From Svornostia abyssi (GTDB taxonomy: Bacteria > Actinomycetota > Thermoleophilia > Solirubrobacterales > Solirubrobacteraceae), in assembly GCA_024666565.1 (NCBI GenBank), contig CP088295.1:1240001-1304000 (forward strand): a DNA stretch of 64,000 bases, given 5' to 3'. Of this stretch, positions 1 to 8,928 are shown piece after piece. Each line of letters starts with the position of its first letter. The stretch's first letter is position 1. Both the position numbers and the translations under genes were made by a program. Below the pieces are notes generated by a model that was not told the origin of the DNA, searched no databases, and saw only the letters and a program-made list of their open reading frames with translations.

Positions 1-285
1 TCCTCGTCGGTGTCGGTCAAGCCGTCGAGCACGAAGCTGAAGAAGAAGACGAAGATCCGCGTGACGATCACGGTGAAGGGCGCGAAGCAGGGTGACATCG
101 CGGTGGTCGCCTCGCAGGCGTCGGGCGGGTCGTGGACGCAGCAGCAGGTCGCGCTCGACAGCACGGGCAAGGCGACGACGAGCTGGACGGTCTCGAAGAC
201 CACGACGTACGTCGGTCAGTGGACCGGCAACGAGAACGTGGCGGGCGCCGGGAGCAGTGGCGTGAAGGTGACCGTGGGGTCGTGA
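1..285 (+). CDS. C-terminal end of a secreted Ig-like/adhesin-type protein (partial)
   Basis: The reading frame is open from the first base of the window, so the true start lies upstream and only about 94 C-terminal residues are visible. The fragment is rich in Thr, Ser, Val, Lys and Gly, with alternating hydrophobic residues typical of a beta-sandwich repeat, for example VTITVKGAKQGDIAVV and TGKATTSWTVSKTTTYVGQW. This resembles bacterial Ig-like repeats of surface proteins. There is no catalytic motif. It ends in TGA and is followed by a convergent gene at 327. The exact family cannot be named from this fragment. Confidence 0.55.
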   Translation, partial: SSSVSVKPSSTKLKKKTKIRVTITVKGAKQGDIAVVASQASGGSWTQQQVALDSTGKATTSWTVSKTTTYVGQWTGNENVAGAGSSGVKVTVGS

Positions 286-326
286 GGTGAGGCGGGCGTG
301 GGCGGCGGGGACACCTGCCGCCCACG

Positions 327-827
327 TCAGTCTCCGTCGAGGAACCCGAGGTGTTCCAAGTCGTCGAGGTCTCGCGGCCTGCCCGCGGCGCGCTTCATCG
401 CGCGCAGGTGCGACAGCCCGCACGCGCGGACCGGTATGCCCTCGAAGTCACCGGCGAGGGCGTCCGGCGCGAGTACGGCGTAGAGGTCGTCCGCGTCGAT
501 ACCGGAGACCCACTGCAGGACGTCGAGGAAGCCCAGGTCCGTCGTTAGCCGGAAGTTGCCTCCCCGCGCGAGGTCCTCGGGGTCGAGCGGGTTCGCGGGG
601 AGTTCTGCTGCCGTGAAGTCGTCGGTATCCAGCTGACGAGCGTGCAGCGAGCGGAGCGTCGCGGCGAGCCGTCGCAGATTCTCCGGGGAGGGCTCTGGGA
701 CGATGTCGAGGTCCTGCGACTGCCGGACGTAGCCATGCGCGATGACGGCGAAGCCGCCGACGATGATGTACTCGACGCCGCCCTGGTGAAGCGCGCGCAG
801 GAGTGGGCCCGGGTCAAGCGCCGTCAT
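327..827 (-). CDS. Nucleotidyltransferase-fold protein (DUF6036/AbiEii-like)
   Basis: This 166-residue protein starts at the ATG at 825-827. An upstream extension is Arg/Pro/Ser-rich and unlikely to be translated. Residues about 15-40 carry a minimal nucleotidyltransferase motif: IIVGGFAVIAHG followed by SQDLDIV, i.e. GG-x-A...H...DLDI. The C-terminus (HLRAMKRAAGRPRDLDDLEHL) is typical of stand-alone MNT-fold proteins that transfer nucleotides to proteins or RNA. It overlaps the stop of the small upstream gene (814-1005) by 14 bp, so the two are translationally coupled. Such pairs are often toxin-antitoxin-like, but the role here is inference. It is the last gene of the minus-strand run from 4675. 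Confidence 0.7.
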   Translation of the reverse strand: MTALDPGPLLRALHQGGVEYIIVGGFAVIAHGYVRQSQDLDIVPEPSPENLRRLAATLRSLHARQLDTDDFTAAELPANPLDPEDLARGGNFRLTTDLGFLDVLQWVSGIDADDLYAVLAPDALAGDFEGIPVRACGLSHLRAMKRAAGRPRDLDDLEHLGFLDGD

Positions 828-1005
828 CGCGTGGGGTGAACGATGCGGCGAATCGCTCTGCGAACCGGGCTCCCGCCGCAGCCTCTTTGAAGTTCGCCTC
901 GATGCCACGCTGCGCGTTGGCACGGACCATGGCTGCGCGTGCGCGCCGCTCGCGTTCGATCTCCTCGGGGGTCCACGGGCCGGTGGGCTGTTCACGCTCG
1001 GTCAT
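814..1005 (-). CDS. Small helical protein coupled to the nucleotidyltransferase gene
   Basis: This 63-residue protein starts at the ATG at 1003-1005, one base past the stop of the ROK kinase gene, and overlaps the downstream nucleotidyltransferase by 14 bp. Its composition is charged and helical (EEIERERRARAAMVRANA ... FKEAAAGARFAERFAASF), with no membrane segment or known catalytic motif. The size and tight coupling recall the small partner of minimal nucleotidyltransferase/HEPN or AbiE-like pairs, but I do not recognise the family. It may be a partner or antitoxin of the next gene; this is inferred from arrangement only. Confidence 0.55.
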   Translation of the reverse strand: MTEREQPTGPWTPEEIERERRARAAMVRANAQRGIEANFKEAAAGARFAERFAASFTPRDDGA

Positions 1006-1006
1006 C

Positions 1007-1963
1007 TCACAACCCCAGCCGAGCCGCCCCGATCGCTCCGCCGTAATCGCCGAGTTCGGCGAGCACGAGCGGCGGGGGGTCGGCGTCCTTGAACAGATGC
1101 GGCAGCATCGCCTGCTCGATCCGCGCCCGGTACTCCTCACCCAGGCGCAGCCCGAGCCCGCCGCCGAGCACCACGCGCTCGAGGTCGAGGAGATTCACCG
1201 CGCTGGCGGTCGCGGTGGCGATCGCCTCGACCGCCTCGTCGATCAGCTCGTGCGCCAGGCCGTCGCTCTTCTCCAGCGCCTTGGCCCACACGCTCGACGT
1301 CAGCACGGGCTTGCCCTTCTCGTGCATGAGGTGGAAGAGCATGGTCTTGCGCCCGCGGTCGTGGTGCAGGTGGTGCGCGCGCTTCTGCATCGCGCCGCGG
1401 CCCGCGTAGGCCTCCATGCAGCCGCGCCGGCCGCACGGGCACTGGCGCCCGCCGCTCTTGACGACCATGTGGCCGATCTCGCCCGCCGCGCCGCGGCCGG
1501 CCCATTCGACCCCGTCGAAGATCATCGCGCCGCCCACGCCCGTGCCCCAGAAGACACCGAGCGCAGACGCGACGTCGCGCGCTGCGCCCAGCGCGACCTC
1601 CGCCTGCACCGCGACGCTCACGTCGTTGCCCAGGCGCACCGTGGTGCCCCCAAGCTCAGCGCTGAGCAGCTCGCACACCGGCACGGTCGCGTTGACCCAC
1701 CCGTCGAGGTTGCCGCTGCGCGACAGCGTGCCCGCCTCGGCGTCCACCGCGCCCGGGGCGCCCACGCCGACCGCGTCCAGCGACGACGCCTCGATCCCGG
1801 CGCCCGCCGCCGCCGCGCGCATCGCCTCGGCCAGCGCCGCGATGATCGCGGGCGGCCCGCCGGTGCGGGGCGTCGGTTCACGGTGCTCGCCGACGATCTC
1901 GTTGCTCTCGCTCAGCACGATCGCCTGGATCTTCGTGCCGCCGAGGTCGAGCCCGCCGCGCAT
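1007..1963 (-). CDS. ROK-family sugar kinase, probable glucokinase
   Basis: This 318-residue protein has the ATP-binding DxGxTK motif at the N-terminus (GLDLGGTKIQA), the sugar-binding region GNDVSVAVQAE, and the ROK zinc site: GHMVVKSGGRQCPCGRRGC, with one His and three Cys ligands. It should phosphorylate glucose or a related hexose using ATP or polyphosphate in the cytosol. Its ATG shares one base with the TGA of glucose-6-phosphate isomerase (TGATG), so kinase and isomerase are translated as a unit, which supports glucose as substrate. An unusually basic, His-rich insert (KRAHHLHHDRGRK) follows the zinc site. Confidence 0.88.
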   Translation of the reverse strand: MRGGLDLGGTKIQAIVLSESNEIVGEHREPTPRTGGPPAIIAALAEAMRAAAAGAGIEASSLDAVGVGAPGAVDAEAGTLSRSGNLDGWVNATVPVCELLSAELGGTTVRLGNDVSVAVQAEVALGAARDVASALGVFWGTGVGGAMIFDGVEWAGRGAAGEIGHMVVKSGGRQCPCGRRGCMEAYAGRGAMQKRAHHLHHDRGRKTMLFHLMHEKGKPVLTSSVWAKALEKSDGLAHELIDEAVEAIATATASAVNLLDLERVVLGGGLGLRLGEEYRARIEQAMLPHLFKDADPPPLVLAELGDYGGAIGAARLGL

Positions 1964-3561
1964 CAGACGGTCCTCCCGCGCGCAGCGCGGTACCGCGCGA
2001 TGAGCGCGTTCGTCGACGAGTCATGGGCGAGCACGGGCGCCTCCTGTCCTTCGAGCTCCGGGATGATCTGCTGCGCGAGCACCTTGCCCAGCTCCACGCC
2101 CCACTGGTCGAAGCTGTCGATCCCCCAGATCGCGCCCTGGGTGAAGACCTTGTGCTCGTAGTAGGCGATGATCGCGCCGAGGGTCTTCGGCTCCAGCCGG
2201 TCGACGAGGATCGTGGTGGTCGGGCGGTTGCCGTCGAAGCTCCGGGCGGGTTCGTCGGCGGTCTTGCCGAACGCCAGCGCCTCGGTCTGCGCGAAGAGGT
2301 TCGCCATGAGCAGGTCGTGGTGGCGGCCGACGTCGCGCAGCGGCTGGCAGGCGCCGAGGAAGTCACACGGGATCAGCCGCGTGCCCTGGTGGATGAGCTG
2401 ATAGAAGGCGTGCTGCCCGTTCGTTCCCGGCTGGCCCCAGACGATCGGCCCGGTGTCGGTCTCCACCCGTCGGCCGGCGAGGTCGACGTGCTTGCCGTTG
2501 CTCTCCATATCGAGCTGCTGCAGGTAGGCGGGCAGGTCGCCGAGGTCGTCGGCGTAGGGCAGGACCGCCAGGGTGTCGGCGCCGAGGAAGTTGCTGTTCC
2601 AGATGCCGATGAGCCCGGCCAGCAGCGGCAGGTTCTCCTCGGCCGGAGCGGTGCGGAAGTGCTCGTCCATCTCGTGGAACCCGGCGAGCAGCTCGGCGAA
2701 CTTCTCCGGCCCGATGGCGAGCATGAGCGACAGGCCGATCGCGCTGTCCATCGAGTAGCGCCCGCCGACCCAGTCCCAGAAGCCGAACATGTTGTCCGTG
2801 TCGATGCCGAACGCCGACACCTTCTCGGCGTTCGTGGAGACCGCGACGAAGTGCTTGGCGATGGCCGACTCGTCGCCGCCCAGGCCGCCGAGCAGCCAGT
2901 CGCGCGCGGTGGTGGCGTTCGTGAGCGTCTCCAGCGTGGTGAACGTCTTCGAGCTGACGACGAACAGCGTGGTCGCCGGGTCGAGGTCGCGGACGGCCTC
3001 GACGAACTCCGTGCCGTCCACGTTGCTGACGAAGCGGACCTTCAGGTCGCGGTCGGCGAACGGGCGCAGCGCGCGGTAGGCCATGCGCGGCCCGAGGTCG
3101 CTGCCGCCGATGCCGATGTTCACCACGGCCTTGATCGGCTCGCCCGTCTGCCCCGCCCACTGGCCGGAGCGGACCTTGCGCGCGAACGCCGCCATGCGGT
3201 CGAGCACCTCGTGGACCTGCGCGACGACGTCGTCGCCGTCGACGATGAGCGAGCGCCCCTTCGGCATCCGCAGCGCGACGTGCAGCACGGCGCGGTCCTC
3301 GGTGACGTTGATGTGCTCGCCGGCGAACATCGCGTCGCGGCGGGCGGCGACATCGGCCTCCTCGGCGAGGTCGGTCAGCAGCGCCAGCGTCTCGGCGGTG
3401 ATCCGCTGCTTGGCGTGGTCGACCATCAGCCCCGCCGCTTCGAACTGCAGGGCGGACCCGCGCTCCGGGTCCGCGGCGAAGAGGTCGCGCAGGTGGACGC
3501 TGCCGGAGGTGTCGCGGTGGGCGGCCAGCGCGCTCCACGCCGGCAGCTGTGTGGGGGCCAT
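1963..3561 (-). CDS. pgi: Glucose-6-phosphate isomerase
   Basis: This 532-residue protein has the usual length for bacterial Pgi and interconverts glucose-6-phosphate and fructose-6-phosphate. Family motifs are intact: the phosphate-binding loop [32 protein letters not shown], the first signature [24 protein letters not shown], the His-containing [14 protein letters not shown], and the C-terminal catalytic-lysine region [11 protein letters not shown]. The start is an ATG at 3561, 43 bp downstream of the diguanylate cyclase stop. It is followed without a gap by the ROK kinase, an obvious glycolytic pair. Confidence 0.95.
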   Translation of the reverse strand: MAPTQLPAWSALAAHRDTSGSVHLRDLFAADPERGSALQFEAAGLMVDHAKQRITAETLALLTDLAEEADVAARRDAMFAGEHINVTEDRAVLHVALRMPKGRSLIVDGDDVVAQVHEVLDRMAAFARKVRSGQWAGQTGEPIKAVVNIGIGGSDLGPRMAYRALRPFADRDLKVRFVSNVDGTEFVEAVRDLDPATTLFVVSSKTFTTLETLTNATTARDWLLGGLGGDESAIAKHFVAVSTNAEKVSAFGIDTDNMFGFWDWVGGRYSMDSAIGLSLMLAIGPEKFAELLAGFHEMDEHFRTAPAEENLPLLAGLIGIWNSNFLGADTLAVLPYADDLGDLPAYLQQLDMESNGKHVDLAGRRVETDTGPIVWGQPGTNGQHAFYQLIHQGTRLIPCDFLGACQPLRDVGRHHDLLMANLFAQTEALAFGKTADEPARSFDGNRPTTTILVDRLEPKTLGAIIAYYEHKVFTQGAIWGIDSFDQWGVELGKVLAQQIIPELEGQEAPVLAHDSSTNALIARYRAARGRTV

Positions 3562-3604
3562 GGCGCGGACTGTACCCGCCGTGGTGGGCGGCAGCGCGCG
3601 GGGT

Positions 3605-4675
3605 TCAGGCGACGGCGGTTGCGGGAACGTCGGCCGCGCCCCAGCGCACGCGGTCGCGGCCGTCCTCCTTGGCGCGGTACAGCGCCGCGTCGGCCTGCGC
3701 GAAGAGGCGCTTCCACGAGGTCGGCTCGCCCGGCCGGGTGACGGCGACGCCGGCGGACACGGTGAGCTGATGGCCGGCCAGGTGCGCGCGGCGGGTGGCG
3801 TGCAGGAGGCGCTGGGCCAGATCGGTCGCGCCCTCGAGGTCGAGCCCCGGGACCAGCACCGCGAACTCCTCGCCGCCCAGCCGGTAGGCGAGGTCGTCGC
3901 CGCGGACCTCGTCGCGCAGCAGCGCGCCGAACGCCGTGAGGACGTCGTCGCCGGCCTGGTGGCCGTACTCGTCGTTGATGCGCTTGAAGTGGTCGATGTC
4001 GAGCACGATGAGCGCCGTGCCCGCGGTGTCCTGCTGCCGGGCCTCCAGCGCGTCGGCGCGGGTGCGCAGCGCCACGCGGTTCGGCAGGCCGGTGAGCGCG
4101 TCGAAGGTCGCGGCGCTGTGGTGGGCGACGTCGGAGAGCCGCAGGACGGAGACGTTCACGGCGACGGCCACGTTGACGGCGATGAAGCCGCTGAGGACCA
4201 CCGGGGTGTCGCGCAGGATCTCCGGTGCGCCGAAGGCAAACCCGGCGATCAGCAGGAGGGTGATGATCGTCATACCGACGACGACCACGCGGGTCGGGAA
4301 CCGGCTCGCGAGCCCTGACGCGGGCCACAGCATGAGCCCCAGCGCGCCGTACTCGGCCAGGCCGGAGAGCGCCACCGCAGCGCAGATGCACGCCGCCGAG
4401 CCCAAGAGCGACCAGAACAGCCACACCTCCGGGCGCCGGCGACTGGTCGCGTAGACCTGAATCGCGCCGTACTGCACGAACCCCGCGGTGGCCAGGCCGA
4501 AGACCGCCACGACGTGGTCGGCGACGAAGACCGCGGGCGCAAGGCAGACCGCCACGAGGACGAGGACGTAGCGGTTCACCCGCTCGAACCGCGCGTGCAG
4601 TGCCATCGTCCGCGCCCGCTCCGCCGCGTCGCGGGCGATCCACGAGTAGCGGGGGGCTGAGGGTCCTGCCGTCAT
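3605..4675 (-). CDS. Membrane-bound GGDEF diguanylate cyclase
   Basis: This 356-residue protein has an N-terminal half with about six hydrophobic helices (for example [20 protein letters not shown] and [18 protein letters not shown]). A C-terminal GGDEF domain begins at [10 protein letters not shown]. The active loop is RLGGEEF near residue 267. An RxxD product-inhibition site (RGDD) lies five residues before it, so the enzyme should make c-di-GMP from two GTP and be feedback-inhibited. No EAL or HD-GYP domain is fused. It leads the minus-strand run into pgi; the 43-bp gap allows co-transcription, though no functional link to sugar metabolism is evident. Confidence 0.92.
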   Translation of the reverse strand: MTAGPSAPRYSWIARDAAERARTMALHARFERVNRYVLVLVAVCLAPAVFVADHVVAVFGLATAGFVQYGAIQVYATSRRRPEVWLFWSLLGSAACICAAVALSGLAEYGALGLMLWPASGLASRFPTRVVVVGMTIITLLLIAGFAFGAPEILRDTPVVLSGFIAVNVAVAVNVSVLRLSDVAHHSAATFDALTGLPNRVALRTRADALEARQQDTAGTALIVLDIDHFKRINDEYGHQAGDDVLTAFGALLRDEVRGDDLAYRLGGEEFAVLVPGLDLEGATDLAQRLLHATRRAHLAGHQLTVSAGVAVTRPGEPTSWKRLFAQADAALYRAKEDGRDRVRWGAADVPATAVA

Positions 4676-4768
4676 ACCTGCGATATCGGCGCTGCGCGCT
4701 GGTCACATGACGCGGCGGGCCCCGCCCTGGACGGGGCCGGGCCGGAGCGGTTGCTAGGTTTGCGAAGG

Positions 4769-5668
4769 ATGGGTCACGCAATCGAGGTCGCCGGGCTGTC
4801 GAAGACGTTCGGCGCCACCACCGCAGTGCAGGACCTGTCGTTCACGGTCGACCAGGGCCGCATCGTCGGGTTCCTGGGCCCGAACGGGGCAGGGAAGACC
4901 ACCACGCTGCGGATGGTCCTCGGGCTCGTGCGCCCCACGGCAGGCACGGCGACGATCAACGGTGTCGCGTACGTCGGCTTGGACGACCCGGTCCGCACCG
5001 TCGGCGCGGTGCTCGACGGCGGCGCGCTGCACCCTGGCCGGAGCGGGCGCAACCACCTGCGTTCGTACGCGCGGGCCTCGGGGATCGGTGACGACCGCGT
5101 CGAGGAACTGCTCGCCATGGTCGGGCTGACCGACGCCGCGAACCGCCGGGCGGGCGGCTACTCGCTCGGCATGCGCCAGCGTCTGGGCCTCGCGACTGCG
5201 CTGCTCGGCGACCCCAAGATCCTCATCCTCGACGAGCCCGCCAACGGCCTGGACCCGCAGGGCATCCGCTGGCTGCGCGACTTCCTGCGCCACCTCGCGA
5301 ACCAGGGCTGCGCGATCCTGGTCTCCAGCCACGGGCTGGCAGAGATCTCGCAGATGGTCGACGACGTCGTCGTCATCGATCGGGGGCGCTCGATCGCCCA
5401 AGCGCCGCTCGAGCAGCTCATGGCGTCGGCCGGCGGCGGGATGCGGGTGCGCGGCCCGGACGTCGCCCGTCTCGCCGAGCTGCTGCGCGCCGAGGGCGCC
5501 ACGGTCTCCGGCGACGGCGACCTGGTCGTGGGCGACCGCACGGGCGAGCAGATCGGCCGGCTCGTGGCGGAGCACCAGCTCGTCATCAGCGAGCTGACGC
5601 CGGTGGGCGCGTCGCTCGAAGAGGTCTTCCTCCGGCTCACCCAGTCCGAAGCGGGGGGCCCGTCATGA
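4769..5668 (+). CDS. ABC transporter ATP-binding protein (DrrA/CcmA-type exporter)
   Basis: This 299-residue ATPase has Walker A GPNGAGKTT, signature YSLGMRQRLGLA (a variant of LSGGQ), Walker B ILILDEPANGLDP and the switch histidine in SSHGLAE. The last 90 residues form the accessory domain seen in drug/lipid exporters of the ABC-2 class. I chose the ATG at 4769 because the alignable domain begins there; a TTG at 4751 is an alternative. The gene overlaps the following permease by 4 bp (ATGA), so the two form one transporter. The substrate cannot be read from sequence. Confidence 0.9.
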   Translation: MGHAIEVAGLSKTFGATTAVQDLSFTVDQGRIVGFLGPNGAGKTTTLRMVLGLVRPTAGTATINGVAYVGLDDPVRTVGAVLDGGALHPGRSGRNHLRSYARASGIGDDRVEELLAMVGLTDAANRRAGGYSLGMRQRLGLATALLGDPKILILDEPANGLDPQGIRWLRDFLRHLANQGCAILVSSHGLAEISQMVDDVVVIDRGRSIAQAPLEQLMASAGGGMRVRGPDVARLAELLRAEGATVSGDGDLVVGDRTGEQIGRLVAEHQLVISELTPVGASLEEVFLRLTQSEAGGPS

Positions 5669-6417
5669 CCGATCTCGTCGCCAGCGAACTGCTCAAGCTC
5701 CGCACGACGCGCACGTTCTTCGGTCTCGTCGGCGCCGCACTCGGGCTCATCCTGCTCATCACGGTGCTCACCGCCTCGCTCGTGCCGTTCGATCCGGGCG
5801 ACACGCCGTTCATCGACCTCATCGCGGTCTCGCCGCTGGCCGGGATCTTCGCGCTGGTCCTCGGGATCCTCGCGATCAGCACGGAGTTTCGCCACGGGAC
5901 GGTCACGCCATCGCTGCTCACGGTGCCCAACCGCACGCGGTGGGCGGTCTCCAAGCTCATCGCCAACGGCGTCGCCGGGCTGCTGCTCGGGCTGGCCGCT
6001 GCGCTCATCCCCGCGCTGCTGATTCTCCTGATCTTCGCGGTCCGCGGGGTCGACAGCAGCGCGGACGCGGGCGACGTCGTCAACGTCGTGCTCGGCAGCG
6101 CGGTCGGCGCCGGCCTGTTCGCTGCGCTCGGCGTCGGGCTCGGGGCGCTCATCCGCAATCAGGCAGGCGCGATCGTCGCTGCGCTCGTGTGGCTGTTCTT
6201 CCTCGAAGGCGTGCTCGGCGTCATCCCCGGCCTGGACGAGGTCATCCCGAAGTACGGGCCCGCCGCGGCGTGGTCGGCGGTCAGCAGCATCGACGCGGCC
6301 GACGACCAGCTCGGCCAGCTGTCAGCCGGGCTGGTGCTCGCCGTCTACGCGCTGCTGTTCCTCGCGGCGGGGATCGCGATGCTGCAGCGGCGCGATGTCG
6401 CGGCGAACTCGAGCTGA
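5665..6417 (+). CDS. ABC-2 type transporter permease
   Basis: This 250-residue integral membrane protein has six hydrophobic segments, including FFGLVGAALGLILLITVLTA near the N-terminus, VAGLLLGLAAALIPALLILL in the middle and LVLAVYALLFLAAGIAML at the C-terminus. Length and topology match ABC-2 permeases that pair with DrrA-like ATPases. The motif EFRHGTVTPSLLTVPNR between helices 2 and 3 is the typical coupling region ('E-x-R-x-G-T'). Translation is coupled to the ATPase by the ATGA overlap. It ends 7 bp before a convergent gene. Confidence 0.88.
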   Translation: MTDLVASELLKLRTTRTFFGLVGAALGLILLITVLTASLVPFDPGDTPFIDLIAVSPLAGIFALVLGILAISTEFRHGTVTPSLLTVPNRTRWAVSKLIANGVAGLLLGLAAALIPALLILLIFAVRGVDSSADAGDVVNVVLGSAVGAGLFAALGVGLGALIRNQAGAIVAALVWLFFLEGVLGVIPGLDEVIPKYGPAAAWSAVSSIDAADDQLGQLSAGLVLAVYALLFLAAGIAMLQRRDVAANSS

Positions 6418-6424
6418 CAGCTCG

Positions 6425-6772
6425 TCAGAACGTCTTCGGCTCGCAGTTCCACTCCAGGACGATCTCCTCGCACGGCAACTGGTCGACGACGCCCGGCGAC
6501 GGCACGTCGTAAGACCGCGCCACGTCGCACATCGCGGAGAACGCGTACTCGTCGGCGATCTTGCGCGCCCACGTCTCCAGCGCGGGCATGTCGTCAGGCC
6601 CCACGGGCAGATCGCGGAGGCTTCCGCCGGCGGTCCATCGCTCGACGTGCCCGTCGTCGAACCGCAGGTCGAGAAACGCAAGCGCGTGTGCCTGCGCGAC
6701 CGCGTCTCCGGGCCCGCCCGCGATCCGGACGAGCCCGCCTCGGCGCACCACCTCGGGCGGCGGTGGCTTCAC
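6425..6772 (-). CDS. Uncharacterised 115-residue protein downstream of gnd
   Basis: This short soluble protein has conserved-looking features such as DLRFDDGHVERW, a proline-rich N-terminus and a central helical stretch WARKIADEYAFSAMCDVARSY. There are two cysteines, one in LPCEEIVLEWNCEP, and no membrane segment. It begins 7 bp after the stop of 6-phosphogluconate dehydrogenase on the same strand, so it is probably co-transcribed. I do not recognise the family and assign no function. Its stop lies 7 bp from the convergent ABC permease gene. Confidence 0.6.
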   Translation of the reverse strand: MKPPPPEVVRRGGLVRIAGGPGDAVAQAHALAFLDLRFDDGHVERWTAGGSLRDLPVGPDDMPALETWARKIADEYAFSAMCDVARSYDVPSPGVVDQLPCEEIVLEWNCEPKTF

Positions 6773-6779
6773 CGCGACG

Positions 6780-7796
6780 CTACGCGCTCGGCTTGACGTG
6801 GTGCCCGCCGAACTGGAACCGCATGGCGTTCAGCACCCGGTTGGCGTGCTCGTCGGCGCCCTGCGAGGCGAACCGCTCGAACAGCGCCGCGTTGAGCACC
6901 GGCGCGGGCACGCCCTCCTCGATCGCGGCGACCGCCGTCCAGCGGCCCTCGCCGGAGTCGGACACCGAGCCGGTGAAGGCGTCGAGGTTGGGGTCGTCGA
7001 GGTAGGAGACCGCCGTGAGGTCCAGCAGCCACGAGCCCACGACGCTGCCGCGGCGCCACAGCTCCGCGACCTCGCCGAGGTCGATGTCGTAGTCGTAGAA
7101 GTGCGGGTCCCCGAGCGGGGCGGTCTCCGCGTCGGCCTCGCGTGACGTGCGGCCGATGTTCGCGTGCTTGAGGATGTTGAAGCCCTCGGCGTACGCGGCC
7201 ATGAGGCCGTACTCGATGCCGTTGTGGACCATCTTCACGAAGTGGCCTGCACCGACCTTGCCGCAGTGCAGGTACCCCTTCTCCGCGGTCGAACCCGGCT
7301 TGTCGCGGCCCGGGGTGGGCGGCGCCTCGCCGACGCCCGGCGCCAGCGCTTCGAAGACCGGCTCCAGGCGGGCGAACGCGTCGTCGGGCCCGCCGATCAT
7401 CAGGCAGTACCCGCGCTCAAGGCCGTGCGTGCCACCGGAGGTGCCCATGTCCATGTACTCGAGGCCGCCGGCGGCGAGCTCCTCGGAGCGGCGGATGTCG
7501 TCGCGGTAGTACGAGTTGCCGCCGTCGATGATCACGTCGCCGGGCTCGAAGTGCGGGGTCAGGCCTGCGAGCGTGACGTCCACCACCGCGGCCGGGACCA
7601 TGATGATCGTCGCGCGCGGCTTGGTGAGCTTGGCGGCGAACTCGTCGAGCGTCCGCGCGCCCGTCGCGCCCTCGGCCTCCAGCGCGGCGACCGCCTCCTC
7701 GCTGACGTCATAGACCACGCAGTCGTGGCCCGCGCGCATGAGCCGCCGCACCATGTTGGCGCCCATCCGGCCCAGGCCGATCATTCCCAGCTGCAT
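6780..7796 (-). CDS. gnd: 6-phosphogluconate dehydrogenase, decarboxylating (short form)
   Basis: This 338-residue protein converts 6-phosphogluconate to ribulose-5-phosphate and CO2. The Rossmann motif is GMIGLGRMGANMVRRL; substrate and catalytic motifs are GNSYYRDD, DMGTSGGTHGLERG and KMVHNGIEYGLM (Lys-His-Asn). The length is that of the short GndA/YqeC class rather than the 470-residue class, with the C-terminal helical domain reduced. I start it at the ATG at 7794-7796, directly before the Rossmann strand; upstream in-frame sequence is Arg/Ser-rich and non-conserved. It is divergent from the flippase gene across 70 bp. Confidence 0.92.
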   Translation of the reverse strand: MQLGMIGLGRMGANMVRRLMRAGHDCVVYDVSEEAVAALEAEGATGARTLDEFAAKLTKPRATIIMVPAAVVDVTLAGLTPHFEPGDVIIDGGNSYYRDDIRRSEELAAGGLEYMDMGTSGGTHGLERGYCLMIGGPDDAFARLEPVFEALAPGVGEAPPTPGRDKPGSTAEKGYLHCGKVGAGHFVKMVHNGIEYGLMAAYAEGFNILKHANIGRTSREADAETAPLGDPHFYDYDIDLGEVAELWRRGSVVGSWLLDLTAVSYLDDPNLDAFTGSVSDSGEGRWTAVAAIEEGVPAPVLNAALFERFASQGADEHANRVLNAMRFQFGGHHVKPSA

Positions 7797-7866
7797 CGCG
7801 TCGTTCCTCCGTGGTGGTCTTGGAAGGTGACCCGCCGCGCAGGCTATCGACGAACCGGCCGGTACC

Positions 7867-8928
7867 GTGCGGCTCGTGGAGGACAACGGCTTCTCCGTCG
7901 GCCGCGACCGGCGCGCCCTCGCCCGTGAGGCGGTCGCGCTGCTGCTCGTCGCGGTCGCCCTCGTCGTCCTCATCCGCGTGGCGCACCCGGAGGAACTGTG
8001 GCGCCGCATCGAACGTGCGGACGGCTGGTGGCTGCTTGTGGGCGTGGGGTGCGAGGTGCTGTCGTTCGTCGGCTACATCGCGCTGTTCCGCGGGCTGTTC
8101 GTGCGCGACGTCGACCGGCTCGGCTGGGGTGCCAGCGCCGACATCACGCTTGCGGGCGTCGTTGCGACCCGGCTGTTCGCCACCGCGGGCGCGGGCGGCA
8201 TCGCGCTGACGAGCTGGGCGCTGCGGGCCGCCGGCATGGGGGTGCGCGAGACGGCGCGGGCAGTGTCCGCGTTCCTCGCGCTGCTGTACGCGTCGTACTT
8301 CGGCACGCTCGCCGTGGTGTCCGCCCTCCTGCTCGTGGGGATCCTCAACGGCGCGCACCCCGCGCTCGCGGCGTTCGGCCTGCTCGTCGGGGCGGTGCCC
8401 ATCGCGCTGGCGCTCGCCGCGCTGCTCATCCCGGGCGACCTCGAGCGCCGCGCCCGGGCGATGGCCGACCGCCGCCCGGGCCGCATCTCACGGCTCGGCA
8501 GCCGCCTGACGACGGTCCCGGCGGTCGTCGGCGAGGCCGTCGGGCTGGCGATCACCCGCACGCGCGAGCGACCGGCGCTGCTGGGCTGGAGCCTGCTGTG
8601 GTGGGTCGGGGACGTCGCGGTGCTCGTGGTGACGTTCGCGGCGTTCGGCGACGTCCCGGCGCTCGGCGTCATCGTGTTCGCGTACTTCCTCGGGCACGTC
8701 GGCAACGCGCTGCCGATCCCCGGCGGTGTGGGCGGTACCGAGGGCGGCATGATCGGCGTGTTCGCCGCGTGCGGGGTGCCGCTCAGCCTTGCGGTCGTCG
8801 TGACGCTGACCTACCAGGCGATCTCGGTCTGGCTGCCGGTGCTGCCGGGCCTCGCGGGGTTCATCAGCCTGCGCCGTCGCGTGGTCCGCTGGCGCGCCGA
8901 AGACGCTGCAGTTCAGCCGGCGGCCTGA
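7867..8928 (+). CDS. Lysylphosphatidylglycerol synthase-type flippase-like membrane protein
   Basis: This 353-residue protein has about eight hydrophobic helices, including AVALLLVAVALVVLIRVA, WWLLVGVGCEVLSFVGYIALF, and PALGVIVFAYFLGHVGNALPIPGGVGGTEGGMIG. The last contains the conserved 'P-x-P-G-G-x-G-x-x-E' loop of the MprF-N/AglD family (PF03706). These proteins translocate or modify lipids; no synthase domain is attached here, so it is a flippase-only form. The start is a GTG at 7867, with another GTG at 7876 possible. Its 3' end overlaps the convergent P450 gene by 16 bp. Confidence 0.82.
   Translation: MRLVEDNGFSVGRDRRALAREAVALLLVAVALVVLIRVAHPEELWRRIERADGWWLLVGVGCEVLSFVGYIALFRGLFVRDVDRLGWGASADITLAGVVATRLFATAGAGGIALTSWALRAAGMGVRETARAVSAFLALLYASYFGTLAVVSALLLVGILNGAHPALAAFGLLVGAVPIALALAALLIPGDLERRARAMADRRPGRISRLGSRLTTVPAVVGEAVGLAITRTRERPALLGWSLLWWVGDVAVLVVTFAAFGDVPALGVIVFAYFLGHVGNALPIPGGVGGTEGGMIGVFAACGVPLSLAVVVTLTYQAISVWLPVLPGLAGFISLRRRVVRWRAEDAAVQPAA

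Noticed and set aside
2023..3741. 572-codon plus-strand frame opposite glucose-6-phosphate isomerase
   Set aside because: Antisense shadow of pgi; Val/Glu/Gly/Arg-rich composition and no recognisable motif.
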